DNA of 64,000 nucleotides from RUG13091 sp045113315. Its GTDB lineage: Bacteria; Bacillota_I; Bacilli_A; RFN20; CAG-826. Of this stretch, positions 44,712-53,469 are shown piece by piece. The stretch's first letter is position 1. Each line of letters begins with the position of its first letter. The notes below the pieces were generated by a model, which saw only the letters and a list, made by a program, of their open reading frames with translations, searched no databases and was not told where the DNA came from. The DNA is taken from NCBI GenBank assembly GCA_045113315.1, contig JBGUIX010000006.1:248001-312000 (forward strand). The letters run 5' to 3'. Both the position numbers and the translations under genes were made by a program.

Positions 44712-45342
44712 ATTCGAACAAATCTGTTAATTTATGGATTATTTTATAGTCTTTATTAAAGGGTGCATTATTTTCGCGATCGATTAAGACTGCATCTACG
44801 CCTGCGGACATAGCGGAGAGCATATCGTTATTCCCATCCCCGACATAAACAACTTTTCTTTTATTGCCTTTAAAATTAAATGCTTCAAGTCCTATTAAGA
44901 TTGGATCTGGGTATGGTTTGAACCTTTGGCATTCCTTATTCCCGATGATGACTTCAAAGATATTTGGGTCAATATCAAGAATTTTTAAGACCTCGATAAC
45001 ATGCTTTTTATTGTTACTAGTAACAATGCCCGCTTTTAAATTATGATCTTTTAGATATTTTACAAATTCTTTAGTTTCTGGATAACATTTACTTAATTCA
45101 ATAGTTTTTTGATGGTCTAAAGATTCATCGATAGTTTTACAAAATACTTCCCAATGTTCCTTTTTAGCCCCAAGTTTTTCATAACCAACATGTAAAGGAA
45201 TACGAGAAAATTCTTCGGTTAATGAAGAATCCCATATCACTCCAATACTCTCATAAGAAGTTTTAAAAACATAATCTAAAGAGGGTAAAGTGTCTAATAA
45301 TGTTCCATCAAAATCAAATAAGTATAAATCGTATTTTTTCAT
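44710..45342 (-). CDS. HAD-family phosphatase, phosphoglycolate-phosphatase-like
   Basis: 210-residue haloacid dehalogenase-type hydrolase. Motif I is DFDGTLLDT (nucleophile D10, acid D12). Motif II/III includes GIVTSNNKK, and motif IV is VYVGDGNNDMLSAMSAG. The cap domain is alpha-helical (type C1), as in Gph or PpaX. Likely substrates are small phosphate esters, but the sequence does not decide which. It has its own promoter, with very little leader, and its own terminator. Stop codon is TAG. Confidence 0.88.
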   Translation of the reverse strand: MKKYDLYLFDFDGTLLDTLPSLDYVFKTSYESIGVIWDSSLTEEFSRIPLHVGYEKLGAKKEHWEVFCKTIDESLDHQKTIELSKCYPETKEFVKYLKDHNLKAGIVTSNNKKHVIEVLKILDIDPNIFEVIIGNKECQRFKPYPDPILIGLEAFNFKGNKRKVVYVGDGNNDMLSAMSAGVDAVLIDRENNAPFNKDYKIIHKLTDLFE

Positions 45343-45352
45343 GACTAAAAGT

Positions 45353-45381
45353 AATATAAAGGAATTAGTTATCTTTTACAA
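45353..45381 (-). promoter_or_regulatory. Promoter of the HAD gene, near-leaderless
   Basis: Minus strand TTGTAA (45376-45381), 17-base spacer, TATATT (45353-45358), then 10 bases to the ATG. No Shine-Dalgarno is present, so a leader of only a few bases is expected. Confidence 0.6.
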
Positions 45382-45407
45382 GAAAAGGCGATGGATAACC
45401 ACCGCCT
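45381..45407 (-). terminator. Terminator of the YCG-repeat membrane operon
   Basis: GGCGGTGG-ttat-CCATCGCC hairpin followed on the minus strand by TTTTCTTGT. The T-run overlaps the -35 box of the HAD promoter. Confidence 0.8.
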
Positions 45408-45413
45408 CATCTT

Positions 45414-46445
45414 TTATTCATCAGTATAAGTGAATTCGTATAGTTTTAGACCGATATTACCGTGTCCATACATCTTTCCATTATTACAGATGGTGATGTT
45501 TTCATATTCGTCATATTGACCGAATTCTTTACCGAGATCTAGATATTCTTTGATAATCGTTTTATTTTCTAAATCAACCACTCTCATACGAGGGGTTTTA
45601 TCTGGATGAACCTCAGGTTTATAGTGGAAAGAGAAGGTTTGATATAAATGGCTATGAGAGATAAATCCACCTTGTGTCGCGGTCTCGCTTGGAAGTTCAA
45701 ATGTATCCATGGCATCATCAATATTAAGTTCCACTGCTTTTTCACGATAATCAGGTAATGGGAATGTGTAATAAACAAGTTTATTATCATCAGACTTCAT
45801 ATAGGAATTTTTGGTGTATCCAGAATAATAGATGAGTCCACTTTCATAATCAAAATAAGAATTTGGATAGTAAACTCTTTTTTCTGGTGGGAAGGTTAAA
45901 GTTAATCTGGTTACTTCTTCTATCGCATAGCTACCTGCTTTCTCATATAAACGGAAACCGATAGTTGCATGAACAGGAGCGTTTTCCATGGAAATATAAA
46001 GGATTGGAAACTTATCAGTAGAGACATAAAAATCATATCCAAACCAACAAGTATTGCAGTGATAATCAGTATTAGTTTGATTAGTGATAATTGTGTGTTC
46101 CACTTTATTTTTATTCATATCATAAATTAATAAAGCGTCGAAGTTATTGGAGCATAAGACGTAATAATTATCATAACAAGCTGCACCTTGATAATTAGTG
46201 ACATAAGAAACATCCATTAATTTAAATAATGGTTTGATACCTGTTAATTTAAAAGAAGAATCCTCAACTGGTAATTCGTTACCGAAGAAATAGAGGTTAT
46301 TGTAATGCACTCTTCCTTTAAAAAGGAATCTTCCTGTATAGATTAAAGAAGGAATAAGAATGGTTAATATTACAATCACATGATAACGTGAGAAGAAATA
46401 GCCTAGTTTCTTTAGAAAGGCTTTGAATTTTTCTTTATTTGACAT
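45414..46445 (-). CDS. Unknown extracytoplasmic protein with N-terminal membrane anchor
   Basis: 343-residue protein I do not recognise. One membrane helix near residues 23-43 (VIVILTILIPSLIYTGRFLF) is preceded by basic residues, so the rest should be outside. The outer part is rich in Tyr, Asp and aromatic strands with short repeats such as NYYVLCSNNFDALLIYD and VYYPNSYFDYESGLIYYSGYTK, which suggest a beta-propeller-like fold. Two cysteines lie close together (HCNTC). Its start overlaps the end of the six-TM gene upstream by 11 bases. Last gene of a three-gene operon with a clear terminator. Confidence 0.7.
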   Translation of the reverse strand: MSNKEKFKAFLKKLGYFFSRYHVIVILTILIPSLIYTGRFLFKGRVHYNNLYFFGNELPVEDSSFKLTGIKPLFKLMDVSYVTNYQGAACYDNYYVLCSNNFDALLIYDMNKNKVEHTIITNQTNTDYHCNTCWFGYDFYVSTDKFPILYISMENAPVHATIGFRLYEKAGSYAIEEVTRLTLTFPPEKRVYYPNSYFDYESGLIYYSGYTKNSYMKSDDNKLVYYTFPLPDYREKAVELNIDDAMDTFELPSETATQGGFISHSHLYQTFSFHYKPEVHPDKTPRMRVVDLENKTIIKEYLDLGKEFGQYDEYENITICNNGKMYGHGNIGLKLYEFTYTDE

Positions 46446-47118
46446 CTTCTAAGCCCTCCTTTTTATATTTGATTTTTAAATAGTGATTAGCACTGATAAC
46501 CATCGCTAATGTAAAAACATATATTAAGAAGGTGAATCCCCAGTATGAATATAGGAATATTCTTCTTGCTAAGATATTACTCATCACCATTTTTGTGCCA
46601 GTAAAATAATCGCAAACATCCATGAGGATATATAAAACGACAAAGATGATAGCGCCGATAAGCGCTCTTTTTTTACCGGTTAGGAAATGATATTTATCAA
46701 AGACCAAATATGTTCCATAAAAGAATAAGAGCATGGTAAGAGCAAACATGATGTCTGCACTCCACTCTAAACCTTTGCCTAAGGCAATATAAAATTCATT
46801 AGTGTTGCTTTGACATAGATCGACAATAAATAGTAATAAGGAATGTAGACATAAGGATAAAAGCGATAAGAAAAAATATTTGTTGAGCTTTCTTGCAAAC
46901 ATTAATCCGATGAAAAATAGAATATAAGCGATTGGTAGAAAGATAGCAAAAAGAGAAATCCAATCAGGTACACCATTAATAGAGGTAGCAAAAGATAGGG
47001 TAGAAATTGATAAACAAATCGCGCCCGCTAAAAAGAGGTTGAGGAGTTTTTTAAAGGAGGATAATTCCTTTTTTTGTTCATCAGTATAAGTAGTTGGTTG
47101 ATTTAAAATAGCTTCCAT
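46435..47118 (-). CDS. Unknown six-TM membrane protein
   Basis: 227-residue integral membrane protein, family not recognised. Six hydrophobic helices are visible (about residues 25-47, 53-75, 82-103, 115-138, 152-170 and 186-210), with a short basic cytoplasmic tail (KIKYKKEGLEDVK). I choose the ATG at 47118, one base after the stop of the YCG-repeat gene, rather than 47127 inside it. It is flanked by the YCG-repeat protein and the anchored outer protein, and may form a complex with them. Confidence 0.7.
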   Translation of the reverse strand: MEAILNQPTTYTDEQKKELSSFKKLLNLFLAGAICLSISTLSFATSINGVPDWISLFAIFLPIAYILFFIGLMFARKLNKYFFLSLLSLCLHSLLLFIVDLCQSNTNEFYIALGKGLEWSADIMFALTMLLFFYGTYLVFDKYHFLTGKKRALIGAIIFVVLYILMDVCDYFTGTKMVMSNILARRIFLYSYWGFTFLIYVFTLAMVISANHYLKIKYKKEGLEDVK

Positions 47119-47119
47119 A

Positions 47120-47461
47120 TTAAGCAAATAAAATAGCGAATATTGCCATTAATTGGGCATTGGAAACAAAGCCATCAATCTCATAGAGATTCATACCACA
47201 ATATTCTCTAATTTTACCCATTGAATATTCATAAATTGTGGGACCACAGTATCTTCTAATTTTGCCGTTATCGACTTCTAAAAGTATGGGGCCACAATAT
47301 CTTCTGATGTATTTACCATCAATTTCAAAAAGTGTTCTACCGCAGTATTCTTTGACATATTTGCCATCGACTTCATATAAAGCTTTACCACAGTATTCTC
47401 TAATATATCGTCCATCAATATCTAATAAAGCAGGACCACAATATCTTCTTAACTTTGCCAT
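47120..47461 (-). CDS. Six-repeat YCG protein with hydrophobic C-terminus
   Basis: 113-residue protein built of six copies of a 16-residue unit with consensus YCGxxLYEIDGKYIRE. The YCG triplets are at residues 7, 23, 39, 55, 71 and 87, so the period is exactly 16. Each unit looks like two short beta-strands around a DG or NG turn, so a closed beta-repeat fold is likely (the style recalls beta-flower proteins). The tail LMAIFAILFA could insert in the membrane. Six cysteines, one per repeat at the same position, could form a ring of ligands. First gene of the three-gene membrane operon. Function unknown. Confidence 0.75.
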   Translation of the reverse strand: MAKLRRYCGPALLDIDGRYIREYCGKALYEVDGKYVKEYCGRTLFEIDGKYIRRYCGPILLEVDNGKIRRYCGPTIYEYSMGKIREYCGMNLYEIDGFVSNAQLMAIFAILFA

Positions 47462-47532
47462 AATAAAATTTCCTTTATGGAAATATTATATAAACATTTT
47501 TCAAAAAACACTCTTTTTATTTGTTAATGACA

Positions 47533-47563
47533 ATAAAAAACCACCATTTTAGCAATGATGGTT
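47533..47563 (-). terminator. Terminator of cysK
   Basis: AACCATCATT-gctaa-AATGGTGGTT hairpin (47539-47563) followed on the minus strand by TTTTATTG. Confidence 0.85.
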
Positions 47564-47582
47564 GTTATCAATAATCGATCTT

Positions 47583-48509
47583 TTAGTTAAATAAATCGGT
47601 GGATAGATATCGATCGCCCGTATCCGGGAATAGCACAACGATGTTTTTATGACTATCTTGCTCTTTTAAGGTTAACGATAAAGCTGCGCATAATGCTGCA
47701 CCGGAAGATATGCCCACTAAAATGCCTTCATTTTTCGCGATTTCTTTGCCGTATTTAAATGCATCTTCATTACTAACAGTAATGATTTCATCAATTACAT
47801 CCCTATTTAAAGTATTAGGAACAAATCCGGCGCCAATCCCTTGAATCTTATGAGGACCACTGACGCCTTGAGATAAAACTGGAGAAGTTAACGGTTCAAC
47901 CGCCACCACTTTTGTCTGGCTATTTTTTTCTTTTAAATATTTACCAACGCCAGATATGGTTCCGCCAGTTCCTACACCAGCCACAAAGATATCAACTTTG
48001 CCATCTAAATCTTCATAAATTTCTGGTCCTGTAGTTAGATAATGAGTTTTTGGATTAACCATATTTTCAAATTGGCTAGGAATAAAACTATTTTGATATT
48101 CTTTAGCTAATTCATTAGCTTTAGCAATAGCCCCTTTCATCCCTAATTTACCTTCGGTTAAAACGATTTCTGCTCCATAAGCTTTAAGTAGATTTCTTCT
48201 TTCTATAGACATCGTTTCAGGCATCGTTAAAATAATGCGATAGCCTTTAGCAGCAGAAATCATTGCTAAACCGATACCAGTGTTACCACTGGTGGGTTCT
48301 ATAATAACTGTATCTTTATTAATTAATCCTCTTTCTTCTGCGTCTTTAATCATCATATAAGCAATACGATCTTTGACGCTTCCCGCTGGATTAAAATATT
48401 CAACTTTTGCAAAGAGTTTACACCGTAATTTATATTTCTTTTCTAAATTGGTTAGTTCGACTAATGGGGTATGCCCAATTACTTCATAAATGTGAGAATA
48501 AGTTTTCAT
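47583..48509 (-). CDS. cysK: Cysteine synthase (O-acetylserine sulfhydrylase)
   Basis: 308-residue PLP enzyme that makes cysteine from O-acetylserine and sulfide. The PLP lysine is K46 in NPAGSVKDRIA. The substrate loop is EPTSGNTGIGLA, the phosphate-binding loop is GVGTGGTISGVG, and GISSGAA is near the C-terminus. Single gene; no serine acetyltransferase or CymR-type regulator lies next to it. Confidence 0.95.
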   Translation of the reverse strand: MKTYSHIYEVIGHTPLVELTNLEKKYKLRCKLFAKVEYFNPAGSVKDRIAYMMIKDAEERGLINKDTVIIEPTSGNTGIGLAMISAAKGYRIILTMPETMSIERRNLLKAYGAEIVLTEGKLGMKGAIAKANELAKEYQNSFIPSQFENMVNPKTHYLTTGPEIYEDLDGKVDIFVAGVGTGGTISGVGKYLKEKNSQTKVVAVEPLTSPVLSQGVSGPHKIQGIGAGFVPNTLNRDVIDEIITVSNEDAFKYGKEIAKNEGILVGISSGAALCAALSLTLKEQDSHKNIVVLFPDTGDRYLSTDLFN

Positions 48510-48561
48510 ATGTGTGCCTCTTTTATGAGATATAATCTAATCATTTTTAAAAGAAAATCAA

Positions 48562-49395
48562 TTAAGATGATAATTTTTTTGAATGATTATAGATAGGTTC
48601 ATAAATATTAGTACCCTTTTTGATGCCCGCTAATTCTTCCATCGCTTCATGGCATCTTTTCATCAAATCGATTTCTTTTTCTTTAGTCTCGAGATTCTCG
48701 TTAGCGAAAATTGGCTTACCAATATTTAAATTAAATAAGGCCATCTGTTTAAAGATCACTCTTCTAATAAAGCCAGATTTTCTATAAGAAAAAGCATAAG
48801 GAATGACCGGTTTATTATTCTTTATAGCAATAGAGGCAAAACCATCTTTAAAAGGTCTAATCGGTTGATAAAACTCCCACATGCTACCTTCTGGATAGAT
48901 CTGTAAGATTCCTCCATCATTTAATAATTTAGATATCGATGTAGAAAAGGCTATCGTTCCTTCAATGTTGTTAACGGGAATTGGTATACCACCGACATAA
49001 CGCATTAACGTGCCATTTTCACCATTGATGTTTTTATCCCAAACAATGACATTTGGCCAACGATAATTTTTTAACGTCGACATAATACAAATATAATCCC
49101 ATAAATGAATATGGTTAGAGATGATAACTACACCATTTTTGATGAGCTTTTTATTATTTTTAAGATTCTTTTTTCCGGTGACCTTTAAACCTAATCTAAT
49201 ATAGGCCATAGGAAACACTAATACTCTTAATAATAACCTAACCCACCATCTCACAAATCTAAAAGATTTGCTGGTTTCAATATAATGATAATTTTCATCA
49301 AAAATAATCCCACGATTTTTCTTCACCACTAGATAGTGAGAAGACGTATCTTCTGGATAAGGATATTTATTTTTTGTATCAGGAACAAAAACCAT
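48562..49395 (-). CDS. PlsC-like acyltransferase, divergent motif III
   Basis: 277-residue lysophospholipid acyltransferase-like protein. HX4D is intact as NHIHLWD (HIHLWD), and a hydrophobic stretch near residues 52-70 would anchor it. The acceptor motif, usually FPEGTR, reads IYPEGSMWEFYQPIRPFKDG, so the Arg is gone and aromatic residues follow. The same style appears in the acyltransferase at 61963-62739, which suggests a distinct subfamily acting on another acceptor, perhaps a glycolipid. Leaderless promoter predicted. Confidence 0.8.
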   Translation of the reverse strand: MVFVPDTKNKYPYPEDTSSHYLVVKKNRGIIFDENYHYIETSKSFRFVRWWVRLLLRVLVFPMAYIRLGLKVTGKKNLKNNKKLIKNGVVIISNHIHLWDYICIMSTLKNYRWPNVIVWDKNINGENGTLMRYVGGIPIPVNNIEGTIAFSTSISKLLNDGGILQIYPEGSMWEFYQPIRPFKDGFASIAIKNNKPVIPYAFSYRKSGFIRRVIFKQMALFNLNIGKPIFANENLETKEKEIDLMKRCHEAMEELAGIKKGTNIYEPIYNHSKKLSS

Positions 49396-49401
49396 GCTTA
49401 A

Positions 49402-49430
49402 ATTATATCTTTTTTATCGAAGTTATCTAA
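49402..49430 (-). promoter_or_regulatory. Promoter of the 49395 acyltransferase, predicted leaderless
   Basis: Minus strand TTAGAT (49425-49430), 17-base spacer, TATAAT (49402-49407), then 6 bases to the ATG. No Shine-Dalgarno is present. Confidence 0.65.
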
Positions 49431-49466
49431 ACAAATTTAAATGAGATACAATCGTATTAAACCAAA

Positions 49467-50768
49467 TTAAATATTTGATGAGGCGTTATATTTTTCTTTT
49501 ATTTCATCATATCTATTAATCTGTCTTAATATATGATTATAAAAATCTGCATAATTATATAAGCCTTGTTGATTATTTTGCATATATTTGAATTGTAATT
49601 GAACAATTGTGGGCGAATGATCTAAATCTAGCATAGAAACATTTCTTAATTGATCAACGTTTTGATATACCAAGAAAACACCGACATAAAGTTCACCATT
49701 TTTATCCGTATATTGATTAATTGTAAGCTTTGCGCCTATCGGAGTTTTTCTCTCTAAAGAATTAGGTAGTTCAAAATCTTTAACATATAACGCGGATAAA
49801 ACGGAATTAATGTTAGAATCGTGTCCGCATAAGAATGTTAACTTATTAAAAGGAGCGTTATTTATTTGTTCTAATAAAGGACGGGCAACATTTACACTCA
49901 CCAAAGGTGAAGAAAATAAAACATCACCGTACAAATCTTTAATTTCAGTTATCTTTTTCCAATCTTTTAAAGACAATTTATGACCAAATGCCGCTTTTTT
50001 AGTGTCCATTTCTTCATAATATTGAAGAGTTAAAGCATCACTCACACTACAGCCATTTTTTAAAGATCCTGTTAGATAAGGTTCTTTATTTAATTCGAGA
50101 TGAACTTCTGTATCATCAGTTTTAAATTCGGTGAATTCACCACTTTTATATAATTCTGATTTCTTAAAATCGATAGTTTTAGATAATAAGGAATAATTAT
50201 CTTTTAAATCTTCTATGCTTTTCGCATACATTTCACTAATTTCTTTTTTAGCGGCTTCGATATAACTATCAGAAATAAAAGTTAATTGCGGATTAAAAAC
50301 CGGATCCATAGTATCTAAAGGAACATTTATATGGATTTCTGGATTTATAGTTGGTAATAATCCAGCGGCAAAGTATCTAGCTGTGGCCATCGTTCTTTGC
50401 TTCGCGTTTGCGTAGAAATAGTTATCAAATTCTTGATCTTTAAAATCATCACTTAACATCCCTTCTTTTTCAAACCACTTTCGGTAATATTGACCCATCG
50501 CTACTTCTAAGGCTCCACCTTTAATTGATAATTCACTTGGTTTAGAAGTCCAATTGTACCAACTATGAGGAGTAATTTTACCTAAAGTAGAATCACTACC
50601 ACTAAGTGGTGAACGGATGTTATGACGGCTTAAAATAATCGAACGAACTAAATGATAGCCATCAATCGACATCGTATAATTGACACTTTTCTCACTCTTA
50701 TTAGCGCAGCCAAATAAAAAGGAAGAAATTAAAATAATTGATAAAGTATTAAGAATAGATTTTTTCAT
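49467..50768 (-). CDS. Histidine acid phosphatase/phytase-like lipoprotein
   Basis: 433-residue secreted phosphatase of the histidine acid branch. The signal peptide ends in the lipobox LFGC (Cys21), so it is anchored outside. The catalytic motif is SRHNIRSP (R48, H49, R52; RHGxRxP with Asn in place of Gly), and the proton donor motif is CGHDSNI. Relatives are glucose-1-phosphatases and phytases, common in gut bacteria, that release phosphate from organic esters. The substrate is not fixed by the sequence. Single gene. Confidence 0.85.
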   Translation of the reverse strand: MKKSILNTLSIILISSFLFGCANKSEKSVNYTMSIDGYHLVRSIILSRHNIRSPLSGSDSTLGKITPHSWYNWTSKPSELSIKGGALEVAMGQYYRKWFEKEGMLSDDFKDQEFDNYFYANAKQRTMATARYFAAGLLPTINPEIHINVPLDTMDPVFNPQLTFISDSYIEAAKKEISEMYAKSIEDLKDNYSLLSKTIDFKKSELYKSGEFTEFKTDDTEVHLELNKEPYLTGSLKNGCSVSDALTLQYYEEMDTKKAAFGHKLSLKDWKKITEIKDLYGDVLFSSPLVSVNVARPLLEQINNAPFNKLTFLCGHDSNINSVLSALYVKDFELPNSLERKTPIGAKLTINQYTDKNGELYVGVFLVYQNVDQLRNVSMLDLDHSPTIVQLQFKYMQNNQQGLYNYADFYNHILRQINRYDEIKEKYNASSNI

Positions 50769-50837
50769 ATATTTTTATACCTTTCTTACTAATAAGTATT
50801 TTAAATACTTTCTAACATCTTTTCATTAAAAAAGTAA

Positions 50838-50887
50838 CGAAACGAAAGGCACCCCAAATCCTAGACATTAGGAAAGGGGTACCTTTC
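50838..50887 (-). terminator. Long hairpin after degV
   Basis: GAAAGGTACCCC and GGGGTGCCTTTC form an 11-12-bp stem with an inner CCTA/TAGG stem (50844-50887). The T-run on the minus strand follows after about 10 bases, so termination is likely but not textbook. Confidence 0.65.
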
Positions 50888-50913
50888 AAAGTGAGCCTAT
50901 AAAATATGATTTA

Positions 50914-51807
50914 TTATTTTTCTGGGCTTGTAATTGTTACTTTTTTACCTTTGCAAACTAGGTGGATAACTCCTGGACCACAAGATATGCCAATGATTGG
51001 TCCGACCCAATATTCAACGATTTCGGCATTTAATTCTTCGGTGAACCTTTTTTTGAAGTAACTAGCAGCTTCTTGAGCCATTCCTTGACCGATATAAATA
51101 GTTGGTCTTTCAATACCTTCCACTGCGTCTTTTACTATATCAAATAGTGCTACCAAAGATTTTTTTGTGCCTTTGACTTTTGCAACAGCATAGTTATGTC
51201 CTAATGTGTCTGCGATGATGATTGGTTTGATACCAAATATATTGCCAAAGAAAGCAGAAGAGCCAGAAACCCTACCAGCGTTTTTTAAATAAGTTAAAGT
51301 TTCCACTGTGCCGCATAGGTTATATGTGAGTTTTTCCTTTTCGACCCAATCGATTATTTCATCCATCGATTTGCCTTGGTCTTGTAGGTCACATGCATCC
51401 ATCGCTAGTAGGCCAAGCGCCATTCCAGCACGGCATGTATCAATACCGATGATTTTTCTATCAGGATATTCTTTTTGTAGTTCATCCACGCTCAAGCGGA
51501 AGACATTAAGAGAACCACTTAATACGGTTGCGCAAGCAAGATATAGAATGTCGATCCCTTGATCTAATAACGGTTTCATCTTTTCGACGAATTCTTTCAT
51601 TTCGATAAGGCTAGTTTTTACTTTCTTGCTTGTATCCTTAATCCATTCGTATAACTGCTCAGGCGAATATTCTTTAAAATCCAAATCAGCATGGTATGTT
51701 GCATCATTCACGTTTATTCCCATACGGAAATATTCAAGATGGTGTTTATTTCTTTGTTCCGTTGATAAATCACTTGAAGAGTCTGTAAATATTTGAAATT
51801 TAGGCAT
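50914..51807 (-). CDS. DegV family fatty-acid-binding protein
   Basis: 297-residue DegV protein. It begins FQIFTDSSSDLS, has the family block KVKTSLIEMKEF (lipid carboxylate contacts) and ends in a domain with IYIGQGMAQEA and VGPIIGISCGPGVIHL. DegV/FakB proteins hold a fatty acid for phosphorylation by the FakA kinase; FakA is not in this window. AGAAGGAG lies before the ATG. The upstream space contains two identical 11-bp direct repeats. Confidence 0.93.
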   Translation of the reverse strand: MPKFQIFTDSSSDLSTEQRNKHHLEYFRMGINVNDATYHADLDFKEYSPEQLYEWIKDTSKKVKTSLIEMKEFVEKMKPLLDQGIDILYLACATVLSGSLNVFRLSVDELQKEYPDRKIIGIDTCRAGMALGLLAMDACDLQDQGKSMDEIIDWVEKEKLTYNLCGTVETLTYLKNAGRVSGSSAFFGNIFGIKPIIIADTLGHNYAVAKVKGTKKSLVALFDIVKDAVEGIERPTIYIGQGMAQEAASYFKKRFTEELNAEIVEYWVGPIIGISCGPGVIHLVCKGKKVTITSPEK

Positions 51808-52027
51808 AAGATTCTCCTTCTAATAGCCTATTATTTCACACTCATTTTGTTTTTTAAAAGGATTTTGATTAATTAGACCATATAAATACTGATTCGTCGT
51901 AAAATAATCTACCCTTCCCATAGGTTTCAACTACCCTTCCCTGGATAGTGACATACTAGTACCATATAAGAAGGTTAATTACTTATACTTATTTATTATA
52001 ATATTATTAGATTAAGTCTAATAAAAT
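51808..52027. other. Gene-free region upstream of degV
   Basis: No coding sequence is visible between degV and the tRNA terminator. It holds the direct repeat pair CTACCCTTCCC (51909-51919 and 51931-51941) and the palindrome TTAGA-ttaag-TCTAA (52007-52021), in otherwise AT-rich DNA. Confidence 0.7.
51909..51941. promoter_or_regulatory. Paired 11-bp direct repeats, candidate activator site
   Basis: CTACCCTTCCC occurs at 51909-51919 and 51931-51941, exactly 22 bases apart, which is two turns of the helix. This spacing resembles sites of LytTR-type regulators (direct repeats 21-22 bases apart). It lies about 100 bases upstream of degV, and the regulator is not known. Confidence 0.45.
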
Positions 52028-52051
52028 AAAGAAAACACGGCATTGCCGTGT
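52028..52051 (-). terminator. Terminator of tRNA-Thr
   Basis: ACACGGC-att-GCCGTGT hairpin (52035-52051) followed on the minus strand by TTTCTTTATTTT. Confidence 0.85.
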
Positions 52052-52064
52052 ATCAAATGTAGGT

Positions 52065-52138
52065 TGGTGCCTCCTGCCAGAATCGAACTAGCAATAGATC
52101 CTTACCATGGATCCGTTATACCACTTAACTAAGGAGGC
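52065..52138 (-). tRNA. tRNA-Thr (GGT)
   Basis: Full cloverleaf on the minus strand. Acceptor GCCTCCT/AGGAGGC, D-arm GTTA/TAAC, anticodon stem GATCC/GGATC with the seven-base loop ATGGTAA (anticodon GGT), T-arm GCTAG/CTGGC with loop TTCGATT, discriminator A and an encoded CCA. The loop gives Thr for ACC/ACT codons, and the G1-C72, C2-G71 pairs fit Thr identity. It has its own promoter and terminator. Confidence 0.9.
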
Positions 52139-52152
52139 GGTACGCGAATAAT

Positions 52153-52180
52153 ATTATAACGAAACGCTTTCTTCTACAAG
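52153..52180 (-). promoter_or_regulatory. Promoter of tRNA-Thr
   Basis: TATAAT on the minus strand (52153-52158) with CTTGTA or TTGTAG 15-16 bases upstream. The predicted start is a few bases before the mature 5' end, and the -35 lies next to the rimO stop. Confidence 0.55.
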
Positions 52181-52181
52181 T

Positions 52182-53468
52182 TTAATTTATTAATTTACCC
52201 ATTAAATCATAGACAAAAGCATTTTCGATTAATACTTTCACTTTTTCTCCTTCTTTTAATTCTTTTGAACTAGTGAAATATATTTTTCCATCAACATCAT
52301 CGGGAGCGTTCCAATAACTTCTTAATAAGTATTGGTCTTTTTCTTTTCCCACAACTAACCCTTCCATGATTTCACCAATACGTTTCTTATTTTTCTTATA
52401 AGAAATTGACTGTTGAGCTTTCATCACTCTTTCTAGTCTTTTCTTTTTAATATCTTCATCTATTTGATTTTTAAAATCATAGGAACGAGTTCCTTCTTCG
52501 CGAGAATAGGTAAAAGCTCCTAAATGGTCGAATTCCACCTCTTTCATGAAACTTATAAGATTATCTACATCTTCTTCGCTTTCACCCGGGAAACCCACCA
52601 TGACGGTGGTTCTTAATACCGCATTAGGTACTTTCTCTTTAATCTTTTTAAATAAATTAAGTAAGAAATTTTTATCTCCACGTCGATTCATATCTTTTAA
52701 TATATGATTTTCACTATGCTGGATAGGAATATCAAAATATGGAGTTAATCTTTCTTCTTTAGAGATTAAATCAATTAATTCATCGCTTATCTCATCTGGA
52801 TATAGATAAAGTAAACGGATATATTCTAATTTCTTAATTTCTAATAATCCTTTTAATAAAGAAACTATATTGTTTCCATCTTTTAAATCGATACCATATT
52901 TCGTGGTGTCTTGTTCTAAAACGATGATTTCTTTAATCCCAGAATCCGCTAAAACGTGAGCTTCTTTAATGATTTCATTATAGGGGCGAGAAACAAAATG
53001 TCCTCTAATAAGAGGAATCGCACAATAGGTGCAGCAATTATCGCATCCTTCTCCAATCTTTAAATAAGCGGAATAATGACCAGTGGAAATAAGACGATAA
53101 TTATCATTTAATCCGCCTTTTTCATTTAACTCTTTATCCGCTTTAGCGAATAATTCATTAAATTTTTGATAATCATGAATCGGTATGAGACTAACTTCTG
53201 GGATTTCTTCTTTTAATTCCTTTTCGTAGCGTTCCACTAAACAACCGGTGACGACGACTTTTTTATTATAGGAAAGCATTTCAAAAATCGTATTAATCGA
53301 TTCTCTTTTACTCGAAGTAATAAAACCACAGGTATTGACGATGATAATATCACTTTCTTCAATAGAAGAAACAATTTGATATCCATCATGTTTTAATAAG
53401 CCAAGAATATTTTCACTATCGACTAAATTTTTCGCGCATCCTAAAGAAACTAAACCGACTTTAAGCAT
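52182..53468 (-). CDS. rimO: Ribosomal protein S12 methylthiotransferase RimO
   Basis: 428-residue radical SAM methylthiotransferase that modifies an Asp of S12. The N-terminal cluster motif SLGCAKNLVDSE is the RimO-specific form (MiaB reads GCQMN). The radical SAM motif is GCDNCCTYCAIPLIRG. A TRAM domain closes the protein. It starts one base after the stop of the ABC fusion gene upstream, so they share an mRNA. Confidence 0.96.
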   Translation of the reverse strand: MLKVGLVSLGCAKNLVDSENILGLLKHDGYQIVSSIEESDIIIVNTCGFITSSKRESINTIFEMLSYNKKVVVTGCLVERYEKELKEEIPEVSLIPIHDYQKFNELFAKADKELNEKGGLNDNYRLISTGHYSAYLKIGEGCDNCCTYCAIPLIRGHFVSRPYNEIIKEAHVLADSGIKEIIVLEQDTTKYGIDLKDGNNIVSLLKGLLEIKKLEYIRLLYLYPDEISDELIDLISKEERLTPYFDIPIQHSENHILKDMNRRGDKNFLLNLFKKIKEKVPNAVLRTTVMVGFPGESEEDVDNLISFMKEVEFDHLGAFTYSREEGTRSYDFKNQIDEDIKKKRLERVMKAQQSISYKKNKKRIGEIMEGLVVGKEKDQYLLRSYWNAPDDVDGKIYFTSSKELKEGEKVKVLIENAFVYDLMGKLIN

Positions 53469-53469
53469 T

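Noticed and set aside
48510..48561. T-box or S-box control of cysK
   Set aside because: The space is only 52 bases and shows no T-box core or SAM riboswitch feature.
52007..52021. Palindrome TTAGA-ttaag-TCTAA as terminator or operator
   Set aside because: Only 5-bp arms in AT-rich DNA and no U-run; too weak to claim a function alone.
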